Positions 1 to 9,054 of a stretch of DNA of 64,000 bases are shown piece by piece. Each line of letters opens with the position of its first letter. The first letter of the stretch is position 1. The notes below the pieces were generated by a model. That model made no database searches. It had not been told where the DNA came from and was given only the letters and a program-made list of their open reading frames with translations. The position numbers and the translations under genes are program-made. The DNA is from Pseudomonadota bacterium (GTDB lineage Bacteria; Pseudomonadota; Gammaproteobacteria; Xanthomonadales; Xanthomonadaceae). The stretch is taken from positions 126,816-190,815 of the forward strand of contig JAFECB010000006.1 in NCBI GenBank assembly GCA_018242365.1. The letters run 5' to 3'.

Positions 1-1118
1 GAGCCCTCGACTTCCACCAGCCCCACCGGCGTCTCGCCCGCGTACAACTCGCTGTGGCGATAGCGATCCTGCGCGTAGCGCAGCAGCACATTGGCCACCG
101 CCGCCACCGGCAGCGCCAGCAGCATGCCAAGGAAGCCGAACAGGGCACCGCCGGCCATCACCGCGAAGATCACCGCCATCGGGTGCAGGCCGATGCGGTC
201 GCCGACCAGTTTCGGCGTCAGCCAATAGCTTTCGATCACCTGGCCAATCGAGAACACCACCGCCACCCCGACCAGGTGCGGCCAGTCGCCGAACTGGACC
301 AGCGCGGCCAGGCTACCCAGCACGATGATCGTGGCCGGGCCGAGGTAGGGTACGAAGGTCAGCAGGCCGCCGATCAGACCGATCAGGATGCCGAGATCGA
401 GGCCGACGATCCACAGCCCGACGGCATAGAGGATGCCGAGAATGAGCATGACCATGAGCTGGCCACGCAGGAAGCCACCGAGCACCGCATTCGACTCCAG
501 CGCCAGTCGGCGCACGGTCTGATAGTGGTCGCGCGGGACCAGCGAACCCACTCGCCCGACGATCAGGTCCCAATCGCGCAGGAAGAAGAAAGTCAAAACC
601 GGCAGCAAAACAATATTCACCAGCATGCCGATCACGACGAAGCTCGAACGCGAGACATAGCCGAGGGCCACCGTCGCGATCCCGCCTGCGCTCTGCCAAT
701 GCTCACGCAGCAGTTCCAGCAGGTGGTCGGTGTCCAGCCAGTAATGGAACTGGACGCCGACGTGGTGCTCGACCCACGGCACCACGGTGGTGAGGAACCA
801 GTCGCGATAGCGCGGCATCGAATCGAACAGGGTCGAGATCTGCTGCTGCAGGATCGGGATCATCAGCAGGATGACGATGACCAGGGCAAGGATGATCGAG
901 GTGAACACCAGGATCACCGCGGTATGCCGGCCGATGCCGCGCGCCTGCAGGCGGTCCACCATCGGATCGCCCAGCCAGCCGAGGATCGCCGCGACGGCGA
1001 ACGGCACCAGCACCGGGGCGAGGATCCAGATCAGCCAGATGCAGGCGGCCGCGAGCGCGCCCCACTGCAGGCGCCGGTAAAAACCGGCGATGGTCGCCAG
1101 ATCCTCGGCCTGCGACAT
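1..1118 (-). CDS. perM: PerM/AI-2E family transporter (partial, 3' end off window)
   Basis: Polytopic inner-membrane protein of the PerM/AI-2E (UPF0118) family. The reading frame starts at the ATG ending at 1118 and is still open at base 1, so the last part of the gene lies outside the window. The translation shows several long hydrophobic segments, the first near residues 15-60, a loop with the aromatic stretch FHYWLDTDH near residue 140, and the family-typical hydrophobic C-terminal half. It begins two bases after the stop codon of the DUF2066 gene, so the two are almost certainly cotranscribed and translationally coupled. In related bacteria this pair is followed by hda, which would lie just left of the window; that is inference. 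The substrate is unknown; PerM homologues have been called permeases or exporters without firm proof. Confidence 0.85.
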   Translation of the reverse strand, partial: MSQAEDLATIAGFYRRLQWGALAAACIWLIWILAPVLVPFAVAAILGWLGDPMVDRLQARGIGRHTAVILVFTSIILALVIVILLMIPILQQQISTLFDSMPRYRDWFLTTVVPWVEHHVGVQFHYWLDTDHLLELLREHWQSAGGIATVALGYVSRSSFVVIGMLVNIVLLPVLTFFFLRDWDLIVGRVGSLVPRDHYQTVRRLALESNAVLGGFLRGQLMVMLILGILYAVGLWIVGLDLGILIGLIGGLLTFVPYLGPATIIVLGSLAALVQFGDWPHLVGVAVVFSIGQVIESYWLTPKLVGDRIGLHPMAVIFAVMAGGALFGFLGMLLALPVAAVANVLLRYAQDRYRHSELYAGETPVGLVEVEG

Positions 1119-1120
1119 GC

Positions 1121-2302
1121 TCAGCTCCCGGCCAGGCGGAAACGGGTGGTACCGTCCGCATTGCCGCCGTCGGTCGCGTCGGAAGGCACCGCCACCAGCA
1201 CATCGCCCCGGCCGACATAGCGGGAAAAATTCGCCATCCCGGTGCTCAGGTCGAGATCGAGTTCCAACCGGTCGGGCGTCGCCGTCACCGGCACGATGCG
1301 GCGGACCATCGACATCCCGCCGAGGTAACCCGCCACGCGCAGGTAATCATCGGCATCGCGCAGGCCGGCGATCTGCACGCGGAAGGTGCCCGCGGCCCCG
1401 CCACTGCCGGCACGCGCATAGCGTCGATACAGCGCATCGGCGGCACCATCGGCACCCCCGGCCATGGTCCGGCGCGCATCGGTGCCGCTGGTCTGCCAGG
1501 TACCAATCACCTTGCCGCCATCGACCAAGGTCCAGTCGGCTTTCCATTGGCCCGGCGTGCGCTGCAATTTGCCGATCAACTGGATCGGCGGGCTGTAGCG
1601 GCGCGACAGCGCCGCGATCGCGGTTGCATCACCACGCCAGATCGCCCCCACGGCCGCCTGCTCGGCGGCATTGCCTGCTGGCAGGCCCAGCGCATAGCCG
1701 CGCGCCTTGGCCTGATCCAGCACCGAACGCGCCGCGTTGGCCTGCCCCAGGCCCACCAGACGCGGGCCGCTGCCGTCATCAATCGCCAGCCACAGCACCG
1801 GCTTCGGCCGTGGCGATGGCCAGCTCGGCAAGCCCAGCATGTCGACCAGGGCGTTCACCGCATCCGGCTTGAAGTGCACGATCAATTTGGTCTGGTAGCT
1901 CGGCGCGCCATAAGCGCCGGTGCTCTCGTCCTGGCGATAGTCATAGCTGTCGACGTAGTCGCTGGCCTTGGCCAACTCCTCGCGCACGCCGCCGCGGCTC
2001 AGCGCGGAGCGGTCACCGGTGACATTGACCAGGACCTGCGCCAAGGCGGTGGCCAGGGCGCGGCCGCGCTCGGCATCGTTCTGGTTGCGCACCGCCACTT
2101 CGGCGTCATAAGTGCCCTGCGCCACCGCGCGGTCGCCTTCGGTGCGCTGCGCCAACGCATTGCCGGCCGCAAGCAAGCCCAGCACCGCCAACAGCAGCCC
2201 CGCCCATCGCCGCGCCTTCCGTGAACTCGCCTGCACACCCACCTCCGCCAAAACGGCTGGCCCATCGGTGGAATGGTGCCGCAGGCGGGCGGTCGCGTCC
2301 AT
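1121..2302 (-). CDS. DUF2066 domain-containing exported protein
   Basis: Secreted or periplasmic protein of unknown function, about 390 residues, matching the DUF2066 family by layout and by position beside perM and purM. The ATG at 2302 gives an unusually long n-region of about 33 residues before the hydrophobic signal core and the cleavage-like ALAQ. A GTG at 2236 preceded by a GGAGG would give a normal signal peptide, so the true start may be 2236. It is transcribed away from purM; only 55 bases separate the two annotated starts, and they must share a short divergent promoter region. No catalytic motif is visible. The assignment to the family is fairly secure; the function is not known. 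Confidence 0.78.
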   Translation of the reverse strand: MDATARLRHHSTDGPAVLAEVGVQASSRKARRWAGLLLAVLGLLAAGNALAQRTEGDRAVAQGTYDAEVAVRNQNDAERGRALATALAQVLVNVTGDRSALSRGGVREELAKASDYVDSYDYRQDESTGAYGAPSYQTKLIVHFKPDAVNALVDMLGLPSWPSPRPKPVLWLAIDDGSGPRLVGLGQANAARSVLDQAKARGYALGLPAGNAAEQAAVGAIWRGDATAIAALSRRYSPPIQLIGKLQRTPGQWKADWTLVDGGKVIGTWQTSGTDARRTMAGGADGAADALYRRYARAGSGGAAGTFRVQIAGLRDADDYLRVAGYLGGMSMVRRIVPVTATPDRLELDLDLSTGMANFSRYVGRGDVLVAVPSDATDGGNADGTTRFRLAGS

Positions 2303-2357
2303 GGCCAGCGCGCCTGCCTGCTAAAATCACGCCCCCGACGCCCGCAGCGAAAACGCC

Positions 2358-3407
2358 GTGACGCTCCCCTCGAATATCCCCTCGACCGGTCTGACCTACC
2401 GCGACGCCGGCGTCGACATCGATGCCGGCAACGAAGTCGTCGAACGCATCAAGCCGCTGGTCAAGCGCACCTTGCGCCCGGAAGTGCTGGGCGGGGTCGG
2501 CCTGTTCGGCGGCCTGTTCGACCTGTCTTCACGCTACAAGGAGCCGGTACTGGTCTCCGGCACCGACGGCGTGGGCACCAAACTCATTCTCGCCAAGCAA
2601 TTGAACCGCCACGACAGCATCGGTCAGGATCTGGTCGCGATGTGCGTCAACGACGTCCTGGTGCAGGGCGCCGAGCCGCTGTTCTTCCTCGACTATTTCG
2701 CTACCGGCAAGCTCGATGTCGAGACCACCGTCAACGTGGTCGGCGGCATTGCCAAAGGCTGCGAGATTGCCGGCTGCGCCCTGATCGGCGGCGAAACCGC
2801 CGAAATGCCCGACATGTATCCGCCGGGCGAATACGACCTCGCCGGTTTCACCGTCGGTGCGGTGGAGAAGTCAAAGCTCATCGACAGCAGCAAGCTGGTT
2901 GCCGGCGACGTGCTGATCGGCATCGCCTCCAGCGGCCCGCACTCCAACGGCTATTCGCTGGTGCGCAAGATTTTGCAACGCGCCGGCAATCCACTGGACC
3001 TCGACCTCGGCGGCGTGACTCTGGCCGATGCGCTGATGGAACCGACCCGCATCTATGTCAAACCGGTACTGGACCTACTGTCCCGGCATGAGATCCACGC
3101 CATGGCCCACGTCACCGGTGGCGCCTTGGTCGAGAAGATCATCCGCGTGGTGCCCAGCCCGCTCGGCCTCGACATCGACACCTCGGCGTGGCCGCTGCCA
3201 CCGGTGTTCGACTGGCTGCAGCGCGAAGGCAATGTGGCGCGCGAGGAAATGTGGCGCACCTTCAACTGCGGCGTTGGCTTCGTGCTGATGGTCGATCCCG
3301 CCGCCGTGGCCGCCATCGGCGCCGACCTCGACCGCATGGGCCTTGCCCACTGGCAGATCGGCGAGGTCACCCCGGCCCGCGACGGCGAGCGTTTGCGGAT
3401 CGTATGA
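2358..3407 (+). CDS. purM: Phosphoribosylformylglycinamidine cyclo-ligase (AIR synthetase)
   Basis: Cytoplasmic enzyme of de novo purine synthesis that closes FGAM to AIR using ATP. The protein has 349 residues, the usual length. It shows the PurM-family hallmarks: [14 protein letters not shown] at the N-terminus, SGTDGVGTK (ATP/substrate loop), [22 protein letters not shown] and the glycine-rich [13 protein letters not shown]. The start is a GTG; the family-conserved region begins about 12 residues later, so a slightly shorter protein is possible. Its TGA overlaps the purN start (ATGATGA), indicating coupling. purM-purN pairing is the standard arrangement in gammaproteobacteria. Confidence 0.97.
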   Translation: MTLPSNIPSTGLTYRDAGVDIDAGNEVVERIKPLVKRTLRPEVLGGVGLFGGLFDLSSRYKEPVLVSGTDGVGTKLILAKQLNRHDSIGQDLVAMCVNDVLVQGAEPLFFLDYFATGKLDVETTVNVVGGIAKGCEIAGCALIGGETAEMPDMYPPGEYDLAGFTVGAVEKSKLIDSSKLVAGDVLIGIASSGPHSNGYSLVRKILQRAGNPLDLDLGGVTLADALMEPTRIYVKPVLDLLSRHEIHAMAHVTGGALVEKIIRVVPSPLGLDIDTSAWPLPPVFDWLQREGNVAREEMWRTFNCGVGFVLMVDPAAVAAIGADLDRMGLAHWQIGEVTPARDGERLRIV

Positions 3408-4051
3408 TGACGCTGCGTCTTGCCGTCCTCGCCTCCGGTCGTGGCAGCAACCTGCAGGCGATCCTCGATGCGATTGCCGCTGGCAAGCTCGATGCGCAGG
3501 TGGTTGGGGTATTTTCCGACAAGCCCGATGCGCAAGCCTTGCAGCGCGTCCCGGAAACGCTGCGTTGGTCGCGCACCGCGAAATCCTGCGGCAGTCGCGA
3601 AGGCTTCGATGCCACGCTCGCCGATGCGGTCGAAAGCAGCACGCCGGACTGGATCGTCTGCGCCGGTTACATGCGGATCCTCAGTCCGGCTTTCATCGCT
3701 CGTTTCCCGGATCGCATCCTCAACATCCATCCCTCGCTGCTGCCCAAGTACAAGGGCCTGCACACCCACCAGCGCGCCATCGATGCCGGGGACGCCGAAC
3801 ATGGCGCCAGCGTGCATCTGGTCACCGCCGAGTTGGATGCGGGCCAGGTGCTCGCGCAGGCGCGCGTGCCGGTGCTGCCGGGCGACGATGCCGAGACCCT
3901 GGCCGCCCGCGTGCTGGCGGTCGAACATCCGCTGTACCTGCACGTCCTGCGCCTGCTCGCCGCGGGCCGGCTGCGCGAACAAGCCGGCCAGTTGCTGCTG
4001 GACGGTCATCCTGCATACACCCCGCTGTCGTTAGAGTCCGCCCATTCTTGA
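3404..4051 (+). CDS. purN: Phosphoribosylglycinamide formyltransferase
   Basis: Transfers a formyl group from 10-formyltetrahydrofolate to GAR in purine synthesis. The 215-residue protein has the N-terminal [12 protein letters not shown] nucleotide-binding loop, the catalytic [14 protein letters not shown] segment with conserved Asn and His, and the [19 protein letters not shown] region containing the third catalytic residue (Asp). Start: two adjacent ATGs at 3404 and 3407; the first overlaps the purM stop. Directly downstream is a DUF3108 gene, 41 bases away, a neighbour often seen after purN in this group. Confidence 0.97.
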   Translation: MMTLRLAVLASGRGSNLQAILDAIAAGKLDAQVVGVFSDKPDAQALQRVPETLRWSRTAKSCGSREGFDATLADAVESSTPDWIVCAGYMRILSPAFIARFPDRILNIHPSLLPKYKGLHTHQRAIDAGDAEHGASVHLVTAELDAGQVLAQARVPVLPGDDAETLAARVLAVEHPLYLHVLRLLAAGRLREQAGQLLLDGHPAYTPLSLESAHS

Positions 4052-4092
4052 GGCGTGGCCGCGCCTGCATCTCAAATTTCAGATGGTTCACG

Positions 4093-4764
4093 ATGAAAAT
4101 TTTCCGCCTCGCCACTGCCTTCCTGCTGCTGCTTGCCTGCCTGCCCGCGCTGGCGCTGCAGCCGTTTACCGCCAACTACGGCGCCAGCTGGAAGGGTGTT
4201 TCGGCCGATGCCACCATTACTCTGAGTAACGCCGGCAACGCGCGTTGGCGCTATGAACTCGGCATCAGCAACCGGCTCGGCAGCGCCCGCCAGACCACCG
4301 TTTTCGACGAGCAGGGCGGCAGTTTCCGCCCGCTTTCGGGCACCGATACCGTGTCGGTCCTGTTCAAGAATTCCAGGGTCGACACCAGCTACGACTGGGC
4401 CCGCCACGAAGCGCGCTGGACCGGCAACGTGAAGCCGGAACGGGCGGGGCCGGTGGCACTGATGGATGGCGACATGGACGCCATGCTGCTCAACCTCGCC
4501 ATCGTGCGCGACGTGGTTGCCGGCAAGCCGCTGACCTATCGGTTGGTGGACAACGGTTCGGCGCGCACCCAGACCTATCGCGTACTGGGCACCGAAACCA
4601 TTACCGTTGCCGGGCAAGCGCGCACCGCCACCAAGATCATGCGCAGCAGCGACAACAAGCAGGTCATCGTGTGGATCGTCGATGGCATCCCGACCCCGGC
4701 GCGGATCCTGCAACGCAAGAACGGCAAGGACGAGCTGGAATTGACCCTGCGCGCGGTGCGCTGA
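4093..4764 (+). CDS. DUF3108 domain-containing periplasmic protein
   Basis: A 223-residue exported protein. Residues 1-20 form a clear signal peptide (MKIFRLATAF then a Leu-rich core, cleavage-like ALALQ). The mature part is a predicted beta-rich domain matching DUF3108 in layout: an early YGASWKG segment, a DTSYDW segment, the LMDGDMDAMLLNL stretch and a C-terminal RILQRKNGKDELEL strand pair. No catalytic residues are evident. It follows purN by 41 bases on the same strand and is probably cotranscribed, though nothing in its sequence points to purine metabolism. Function unknown; related proteins are annotated as periplasmic or outer-membrane associated. Confidence 0.85.
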   Translation: MKIFRLATAFLLLLACLPALALQPFTANYGASWKGVSADATITLSNAGNARWRYELGISNRLGSARQTTVFDEQGGSFRPLSGTDTVSVLFKNSRVDTSYDWARHEARWTGNVKPERAGPVALMDGDMDAMLLNLAIVRDVVAGKPLTYRLVDNGSARTQTYRVLGTETITVAGQARTATKIMRSSDNKQVIVWIVDGIPTPARILQRKNGKDELELTLRAVR

Positions 4765-4780
4765 GGCCCGCTATGGCTGC

Positions 4781-4861
4781 GCTGAACAAGTCCATCCAGG
4801 ACTTGTCAGCGCACGCACCATCCATGGTCAGCATGGCAACGCCGAATAAATCAGCGTTGCC
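4781..4861. terminator. Two hairpins between convergent genes
   Basis: The 116-base gap between the DUF3108 gene (plus) and the TPM gene (minus) holds two inverted repeats. The first, 4781-4810, pairs GCTGAACAAGTCC with GGACTTGTCAGC (one-base bulge). The second, 4835-4861, pairs GGCAACGC with GCGTTGCC around an A/T-rich loop. Neither is followed by a clean T-run on the plus strand, so intrinsic termination is plausible but unproven. Confidence 0.45.
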
Positions 4862-4880
4862 CTAACGCTCCGCATCCGCA

Positions 4881-6155
4881 CTACCAGTCGGAGCCGCCGC
4901 TGGAGCCGGAATCGGAATCACCACCACTGTAGGAGCTGCCACCGCTGCTGCTGGTGCTACCGCTGTGGCTGCTGAGACTGCTGCCGCTGCTGCTGGTATT
5001 GGTGTTGGAGCAAAAATGCCCGTTGACGGTGCGTGTACTGCGCTGGACGTTCTGCCAGTCGATGGTTTCATAGGTGGTGTAGGTCTCCTGCTCGCACGAG
5101 TGTGACGTCGTCTCCTCGTGGATGCAGTTGCCGGCAGGTACCGCGGTCTTCGACGCCAGCCGATGGGTTTTCGTGGACTCGTCGTAGACGTAGTAATGGT
5201 CGAAGCAAGCCGTGCCTTCCGCGCTGATCCGCGAGAACTTGTGATATGGCTGTTTCTCGTACCAGTTCGCCAACCCGAAGCAGCCACCGATGATCGAGAC
5301 CAGCAGGGCAAGTACGACGAAACAGCCGGAGCGCTTCCACAGCGGCTTCTTGCCACTCGATGCAGTCTCCGTTCCGTCGAGGTTGTAGAGCCGCAGGATC
5401 TCCGCCACCCCGGCCTTCAGCCCCACCACATACGCGGCCCGCTTGAACTTCGGGGCGATGAGCTGGCTTGAAACCCGATTGAGGTCGGCCCCGCTCACCT
5501 TTCGCGCCACCCCGTTGCCGGTGACGATCTGGATCCGGCGCGGATTCAGCACGATGAGGATGTAGACGCCGTTGTCGATATCGTCACGACCGACGCCCAG
5601 CGTCTGCGAGCGCTGGCGGGCGTAGCGCTCGACGTTCTCGGTCACCGTGTTGACGGTCTCCACCGCGACCACCAACTCCGACTCGATGCTGCGGAAATAG
5701 GCCAGCAGGTCGGCCTCCTCCGAATCGCTCATCAGGTTCGCCGTGTCGACAACGAGATCGTTCTTGCGGATCACGTCGTCGGCATCGACCACGACCATCC
5801 GCGCCTCGACATCGAGGAATTCGTTGCGGCAGTCCTGGCACATCCATTTGCCGGTGTAGCCATCCTGCTTGAGATCGGTGCCGCCACAATTCGGGCAGGC
5901 GTAGACGCGGCCCTCGGCGATGTCCTTGCCGCGAGCAGCGTTCTCGTCGTCGACCGTCACCACCTTGGTCTGGGTCGCCGCCCAATAGGCATGGCAGTAC
6001 AGGCAGGTCCACTCGCCCGTCACCGGATGCTGCGCAACCTGCGAAGCACCGCATTTCGGGCAGGTGGTTTCGGCCAGCCCGTCCCTGGACTTCTCCGAAT
6101 AGCCGGTCGGACCGCTCGGGTTGGCTGGAGGCTTCGGGGTGTCACTGCCGGTCAT
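4881..6155 (-). CDS. TPM-domain membrane protein with two N-terminal zinc ribbons
   Basis: A 424-residue protein with an unusual domain order. Residues 32-54 (CPKC...CLYC) and 87-109 (CPNC...CQDC) are two zinc ribbons. Residues about 128-258 match the TPM (YgcG/TPM phosphatase) fold, with VDTANLMSDSEEADL, a DNGVYILIVLN strand and GNGVARKVS. A single transmembrane segment covers 276-298 (CFVVLALLVSIIGGCFGL). After it comes a roughly 80-residue region with several Cys and paired Thr/Tyr, and a tail of about 50 residues made almost wholly of Ser and Gly. There is no signal peptide, so the ribbons and TPM domain are predicted cytoplasmic, whereas classical TPM proteins have a signal peptide. The gene stands alone between convergent DUF3108 and the nlpD-like gene. 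Enzymatic role unknown. Confidence 0.8.
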   Translation of the reverse strand: MTGSDTPKPPANPSGPTGYSEKSRDGLAETTCPKCGASQVAQHPVTGEWTCLYCHAYWAATQTKVVTVDDENAARGKDIAEGRVYACPNCGGTDLKQDGYTGKWMCQDCRNEFLDVEARMVVVDADDVIRKNDLVVDTANLMSDSEEADLLAYFRSIESELVVAVETVNTVTENVERYARQRSQTLGVGRDDIDNGVYILIVLNPRRIQIVTGNGVARKVSGADLNRVSSQLIAPKFKRAAYVVGLKAGVAEILRLYNLDGTETASSGKKPLWKRSGCFVVLALLVSIIGGCFGLANWYEKQPYHKFSRISAEGTACFDHYYVYDESTKTHRLASKTAVPAGNCIHEETTSHSCEQETYTTYETIDWQNVQRSTRTVNGHFCSNTNTSSSGSSLSSHSGSTSSSGGSSYSGGDSDSGSSGGSDW

Positions 6156-6218
6156 CGGCGGATGGTAGCAACGTCACGCCAGACCCGCCAAAAACGCAAA
6201 GCCTGCAACCGCGATAGC

Positions 6219-7013
6219 TCAGCGCCTCGGCAGGTAGACCTGCGGATCGACCGGCTTGCCGTTGTAACGGATCTCGAAATGCAGGATGTCGCGCGAGGCG
6301 CCGCTGTGGCCCATCTCGGCGATCTGGTCGCCGGCCTTGACCCGCGTGCCCTCGTTGACCAGGCGGGCGCGGTTGTGGCCGTAGGCGGTCAGCCATTGGT
6401 CGTTGTGCTTGATGATGACCAGCTCGCCATAACCGACCAGGCCCGAGCCGGAATACACCACCACGCCATCGGCTGCCGCACGCACCGGCTGGCCTTCGTG
6501 ACCAGCGATGTCGATGCCCTGGCGGGTGGGATCGCCGGCCGCGAAACCGGTCAGCACACCGCCATCGGTCGGCCAGCGCCATGTGGGCGCATCGGCAACC
6601 GTCGGAGCCTCGCTGCTTGCCGTCGATGCCGTCGATGCCGGCGGCGTGCGCGGCGTCGCAGGCGTCCGCCGTGGCGTGGCCGGAACCGTGCGCGCCGTCG
6701 GGGCCGGACGACCATCGCGCGGATACAGGCGCAGGCGCTGCCCCGGATAGATCGTGTACGGCGGCGCAATGTCATTCCACAGCGCGAGGTCGAGCGCGGT
6801 GATGCCGTTCTCGGTGGCGATCCGGTACACGGTCTGCCCCGGCTGCACCACGGCAGTGGCGCCATAACGCGGCTGCGAGACCTGCACCGGCCCAGGCCCG
6901 ACCCGCGCCGCACGCGTATGCGGCTGCCGCACCACCCGGCTATGCCCGCAACCGGCCAGCAAGGCCACCAGCATGGGCACGACGATCCAGCGCTTGTCCA
7001 TGCGCCGCATCAT
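6219..7013 (-). CDS. nlpD: NlpD-like murein hydrolase activator lipoprotein (LysM + LytM/M23)
   Basis: A 264-residue lipoprotein: lipobox LLAGC with the acylated Cys at about residue 22, a LysM peptidoglycan-binding domain around 53-97 (TVYRIATENGITALDLALWN...GQRLRLYP), a Pro/Ala/Thr-rich linker, and a C-terminal LytM/M23 domain around 160-262. The metal-binding His of active LytM enzymes is replaced (RQGIDIAG instead of HxGxD), as in E. coli NlpD, so it probably activates an amidase at the septum rather than cutting wall itself. The start ATG at 7013 overlaps the yqaA stop (ATGA); a later ATG at 7001 is also possible. It lies at the end of the pcm-yqaA-nlpD unit; rpoS, which often follows nlpD, is not here. 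Confidence 0.9.
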   Translation of the reverse strand: MMRRMDKRWIVVPMLVALLAGCGHSRVVRQPHTRAARVGPGPVQVSQPRYGATAVVQPGQTVYRIATENGITALDLALWNDIAPPYTIYPGQRLRLYPRDGRPAPTARTVPATPRRTPATPRTPPASTASTASSEAPTVADAPTWRWPTDGGVLTGFAAGDPTRQGIDIAGHEGQPVRAAADGVVVYSGSGLVGYGELVIIKHNDQWLTAYGHNRARLVNEGTRVKAGDQIAEMGHSGASRDILHFEIRYNGKPVDPQVYLPRR

Positions 7014-7624
7014 GCCGCATGCCCGCGCAACAGCAACCAGGCGAGCAGCGCCAGTACCAGCACCACTACCGCCCAGCCGACCGGTTCGATGTACTTGTGC
7101 AGCGCACGTTCGGCGCGCTCGCCGCCGAGCCGGATCGCCAAGGCCACCAGGAACACGCGCTTGCCGCGACCCACCGCCATGCTGGCGAGGTAGGGCAACC
7201 ACGGCACGCCGACGATGCCCGAGGCCCAGGTGAACACCTTCATCGGGATCGGCATGAAGCCGCCCAGCACCAGGAAGCCGAACACCGCCCACGGCGACTG
7301 CGCCATCTTCGCCTGCACCGTGGCGATGCCGGCATTGACGCTGCCGAGCATGCCCATCGCCTCCAGCGCCGGGCGCACTGCCTCGAACGCGTAGTGGCCG
7401 AGCAGGTAACCGACCACCGCGCCGAGCATGGATCCGGCGAGGCTGATCGTGGCGTAGAAGAATCCGCGTCGCGGCTGCGCCAGGCACATCGGCGCCAGCA
7501 TCACTTCGGGCATGATCGGGAAGATGATCGCCTCGGCGAAACTGAGCACTCCCAAAAACGTCGGCGCGCGCTCGTTTCGCGCCCAGACCAGCGCACGCGC
7601 ATACAGCGGCGCGAACAGCTTCAC
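7010..7624 (-). CDS. yqaA: YqaA family (DedA-like) membrane protein
   Basis: A 204-residue inner-membrane protein of the YqaA/DedA (SNARE-associated) group. The sequence has the early [12 protein letters not shown] motif (membrane re-entrant loop with conserved Glu and Pro), the mid-region [10 protein letters not shown], a [19 protein letters not shown] segment, and a last hydrophobic segment near the C-terminus. Starts at a GTG that overlaps the pcm stop (GTGA), and its own stop overlaps nlpD. DedA-family proteins are linked to lipid carrier recycling and envelope integrity, but the precise substrate of YqaA is not established. Confidence 0.88.
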   Translation of the reverse strand: MKLFAPLYARALVWARNERAPTFLGVLSFAEAIIFPIMPEVMLAPMCLAQPRRGFFYATISLAGSMLGAVVGYLLGHYAFEAVRPALEAMGMLGSVNAGIATVQAKMAQSPWAVFGFLVLGGFMPIPMKVFTWASGIVGVPWLPYLASMAVGRGKRVFLVALAIRLGGERAERALHKYIEPVGWAVVVLVLALLAWLLLRGHAA

Positions 7625-8295
7625 CTGTCCACCACGCCCGACAGCAGGGGCACGAAGCTGACAGCGCCGAGGTCTTCACTGCTGACCTCGCCATCGACCT
7701 GTTTGTGCAAGCACAGCAGGGCCTGACCGCTGGACGCGCCCACCGGTGCCACCAGCACCCCGCCCGGCGCGAGTTGTTCCAGCAAGGCCTCCACCAAGGC
7801 AGGCCCGGCGGCGGTCACGATGATGGCATCGAAGGGCGCTTCTTCCGGCCAGCCGATGCGGCCATCGTCGTGCTTGCTGCGGATGTGCATTCCGAGGTCG
7901 CGGAAACGCTTGCGCGCCACCCGCAACAGGTCGCCGATGCGCTCGACGGTGTAGACCTTCACGCCCAGCGCCGCCAGTACCGCCGCCTGATAGCCGGAAC
8001 CGGTGCCGACTTCCAGCACCCGCTTCGGCGCCGCGCGCAGCAACGCCTCGGTCATCTTCGCCACCACCCAGGGCTGCGAGATGGTCTGGCCATGGCCAAT
8101 CGGCAAGGCGTTGTTTTCATACGCACGCGACGCCAGCGCTTCGTCCACGAACTGGTGGCGGGGCACGGTGCGGATCGCGTTGAGCACGCGCTCATCCGCA
8201 ATCCCGCTGCCGCGCAGGTCCTCGATCAGGCGATCGCGCGCGCGCTGGCCGGTCATCCCGATGCCCACGTCGGCGGGGCGCAGGCGCAGCGACAT
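7621..8295 (-). CDS. pcm: Protein-L-isoaspartate O-methyltransferase
   Basis: A 224-residue SAM-dependent methyltransferase that repairs isoaspartyl residues in damaged proteins. Visible motifs: PRHQFV near 45, the substrate loop [13 protein letters not shown] (about 64-75), SAM-binding motif [15 protein letters not shown] (95 on), and the C-terminal [11 protein letters not shown] strand. The ATG at 8295 is preferred; an in-frame TTG at 8301 lies two codons upstream and overlaps the stop of the surE remnant. In most gammaproteobacteria pcm is directly downstream of surE; here only the first codons of surE survive ahead of it. Confidence 0.95.
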   Translation of the reverse strand: MSLRLRPADVGIGMTGQRARDRLIEDLRGSGIADERVLNAIRTVPRHQFVDEALASRAYENNALPIGHGQTISQPWVVAKMTEALLRAAPKRVLEVGTGSGYQAAVLAALGVKVYTVERIGDLLRVARKRFRDLGMHIRSKHDDGRIGWPEEAPFDAIIVTAAGPALVEALLEQLAPGGVLVAPVGASSGQALLCLHKQVDGEVSSEDLGAVSFVPLLSGVVDR

Positions 8296-8297
8296 CG

Positions 8298-8396
8298 TCA
8301 AACCCCGGCCTCCGCCATTGGCTCGCGCAGGCCTTGTGCGAGGACACGGATGGCGGAGGCGTCAACGCCATCGTCATTGCTGACCAGAACCCGCAT
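8298..8396 (-). pseudogene. surE: surE remnant (5' end only, 32 codons)
   Basis: The frame begins with an ATG at 8396 and reads [20 protein letters not shown], which is the N-terminus of SurE 5'/3'-nucleotidase: RVLVSNDDG with the metal-binding Asp pair is diagnostic. Intact SurE is around 250-260 residues; here the frame ends in a TGA after 32 codons, immediately before pcm. The rest, including the second and third metal sites, is missing, so the gene cannot make SurE. The edges look clean (start codon and position kept, pcm undamaged), which suggests an internal deletion rather than random decay. It may still be translated as a leader peptide ahead of pcm. Confidence 0.75.
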
Positions 8397-8467
8397 CACG
8401 GCACCCAGACACTCTGCATGCGGCCATGATACCGGATGTCGAAAGCGCTTCGCGGTACCCTGCAAGG

Positions 8468-9022
8468 ATGCGCAAGGCCCCACCCGATGCCGACGACCGT
8501 GACGATGCCAGCTTGTTCCGCGCCGCCATCGGCGCGGATGCCGGCAAGGTCCGCAGCTTGCCGACGGCAACGCCAGCGCCGGCTGCGCCCAAGCCAAGGC
8601 CCTCGGCAAGGATGGCCCGCCTGGACGAGGACGCGGCGCGCAGCGAATTCCAGCGCATGCCGCTCTCAGCGCTGGATGCGGACGACGCGCTTGCCTATCG
8701 CCGCGAAGACATCAATCCACGGGTATTGAAGAACCTCGCACGCGGCGAGTATTCGGCGCAGGAAGAGCTCGACCTGCATGGCCTGCCTGCCGCCACCGCC
8801 GAAACCCTGCTGCGTGCCTTCCTGCGCGACTGCCGCCGTCATGGCCTCGGCTGTGTCCGGATCATCCACGGCAAGGGCCGCAATTCCGAAGACCGTCTAC
8901 CGGTGTTGAAGAATTTGGTCGATCGCCTGTTGCGCCAGCGTGGCGACGTGCTGGCCTTCCATTCGCCGCCTTCCGCGCAGGGCGGTAGTGGCGCGGTGCT
9001 GGTGTTGCTGGAGAAGCGTTAG
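8468..9022 (+). CDS. Smr domain-containing protein
   Basis: A 184-residue protein with a C-terminal Smr domain. The N-terminal half (1-95) is polar and Pro/Ala rich; the Smr part (about 100-184) shows ELDLHG, a helix ending RAFLRDCRRHG, and the IIHGKGRNSE motif typical of this DNA/RNA-nicking domain, ending in AVLVLLEKR. The start was placed at the ATG 8468, which fits related proteins; an in-frame ATG at 8426 is possible but lies close to the surE remnant promoter side. It diverges from the surE remnant and converges on truD. A role in RNA or recombination intermediates is suggested by the domain only. Confidence 0.85.
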   Translation: MRKAPPDADDRDDASLFRAAIGADAGKVRSLPTATPAPAAPKPRPSARMARLDEDAARSEFQRMPLSALDADDALAYRREDINPRVLKNLARGEYSAQEELDLHGLPAATAETLLRAFLRDCRRHGLGCVRIIHGKGRNSEDRLPVLKNLVDRLLRQRGDVLAFHSPPSAQGGSGAVLVLLEKR

Positions 9023-9029
9023 GGGTTGT

Positions 9030-9054
9030 TCGCGCCCCTACGGTGCGCTCCTAC
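9030..9054 (-). repeat. REP-like element copy at smr/truD junction
   Basis: Copy of a roughly 25-base element that on its own strand reads GTAGGAGCGCACCG followed by a GGGGCGCG-like end. It fills the gap between the Smr gene and truD. The TAG at its start is the truD stop codon (9051-9053). The same element recurs near 22.8, 29.2, 56.0 and 61.0 kb. Confidence 0.8.
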
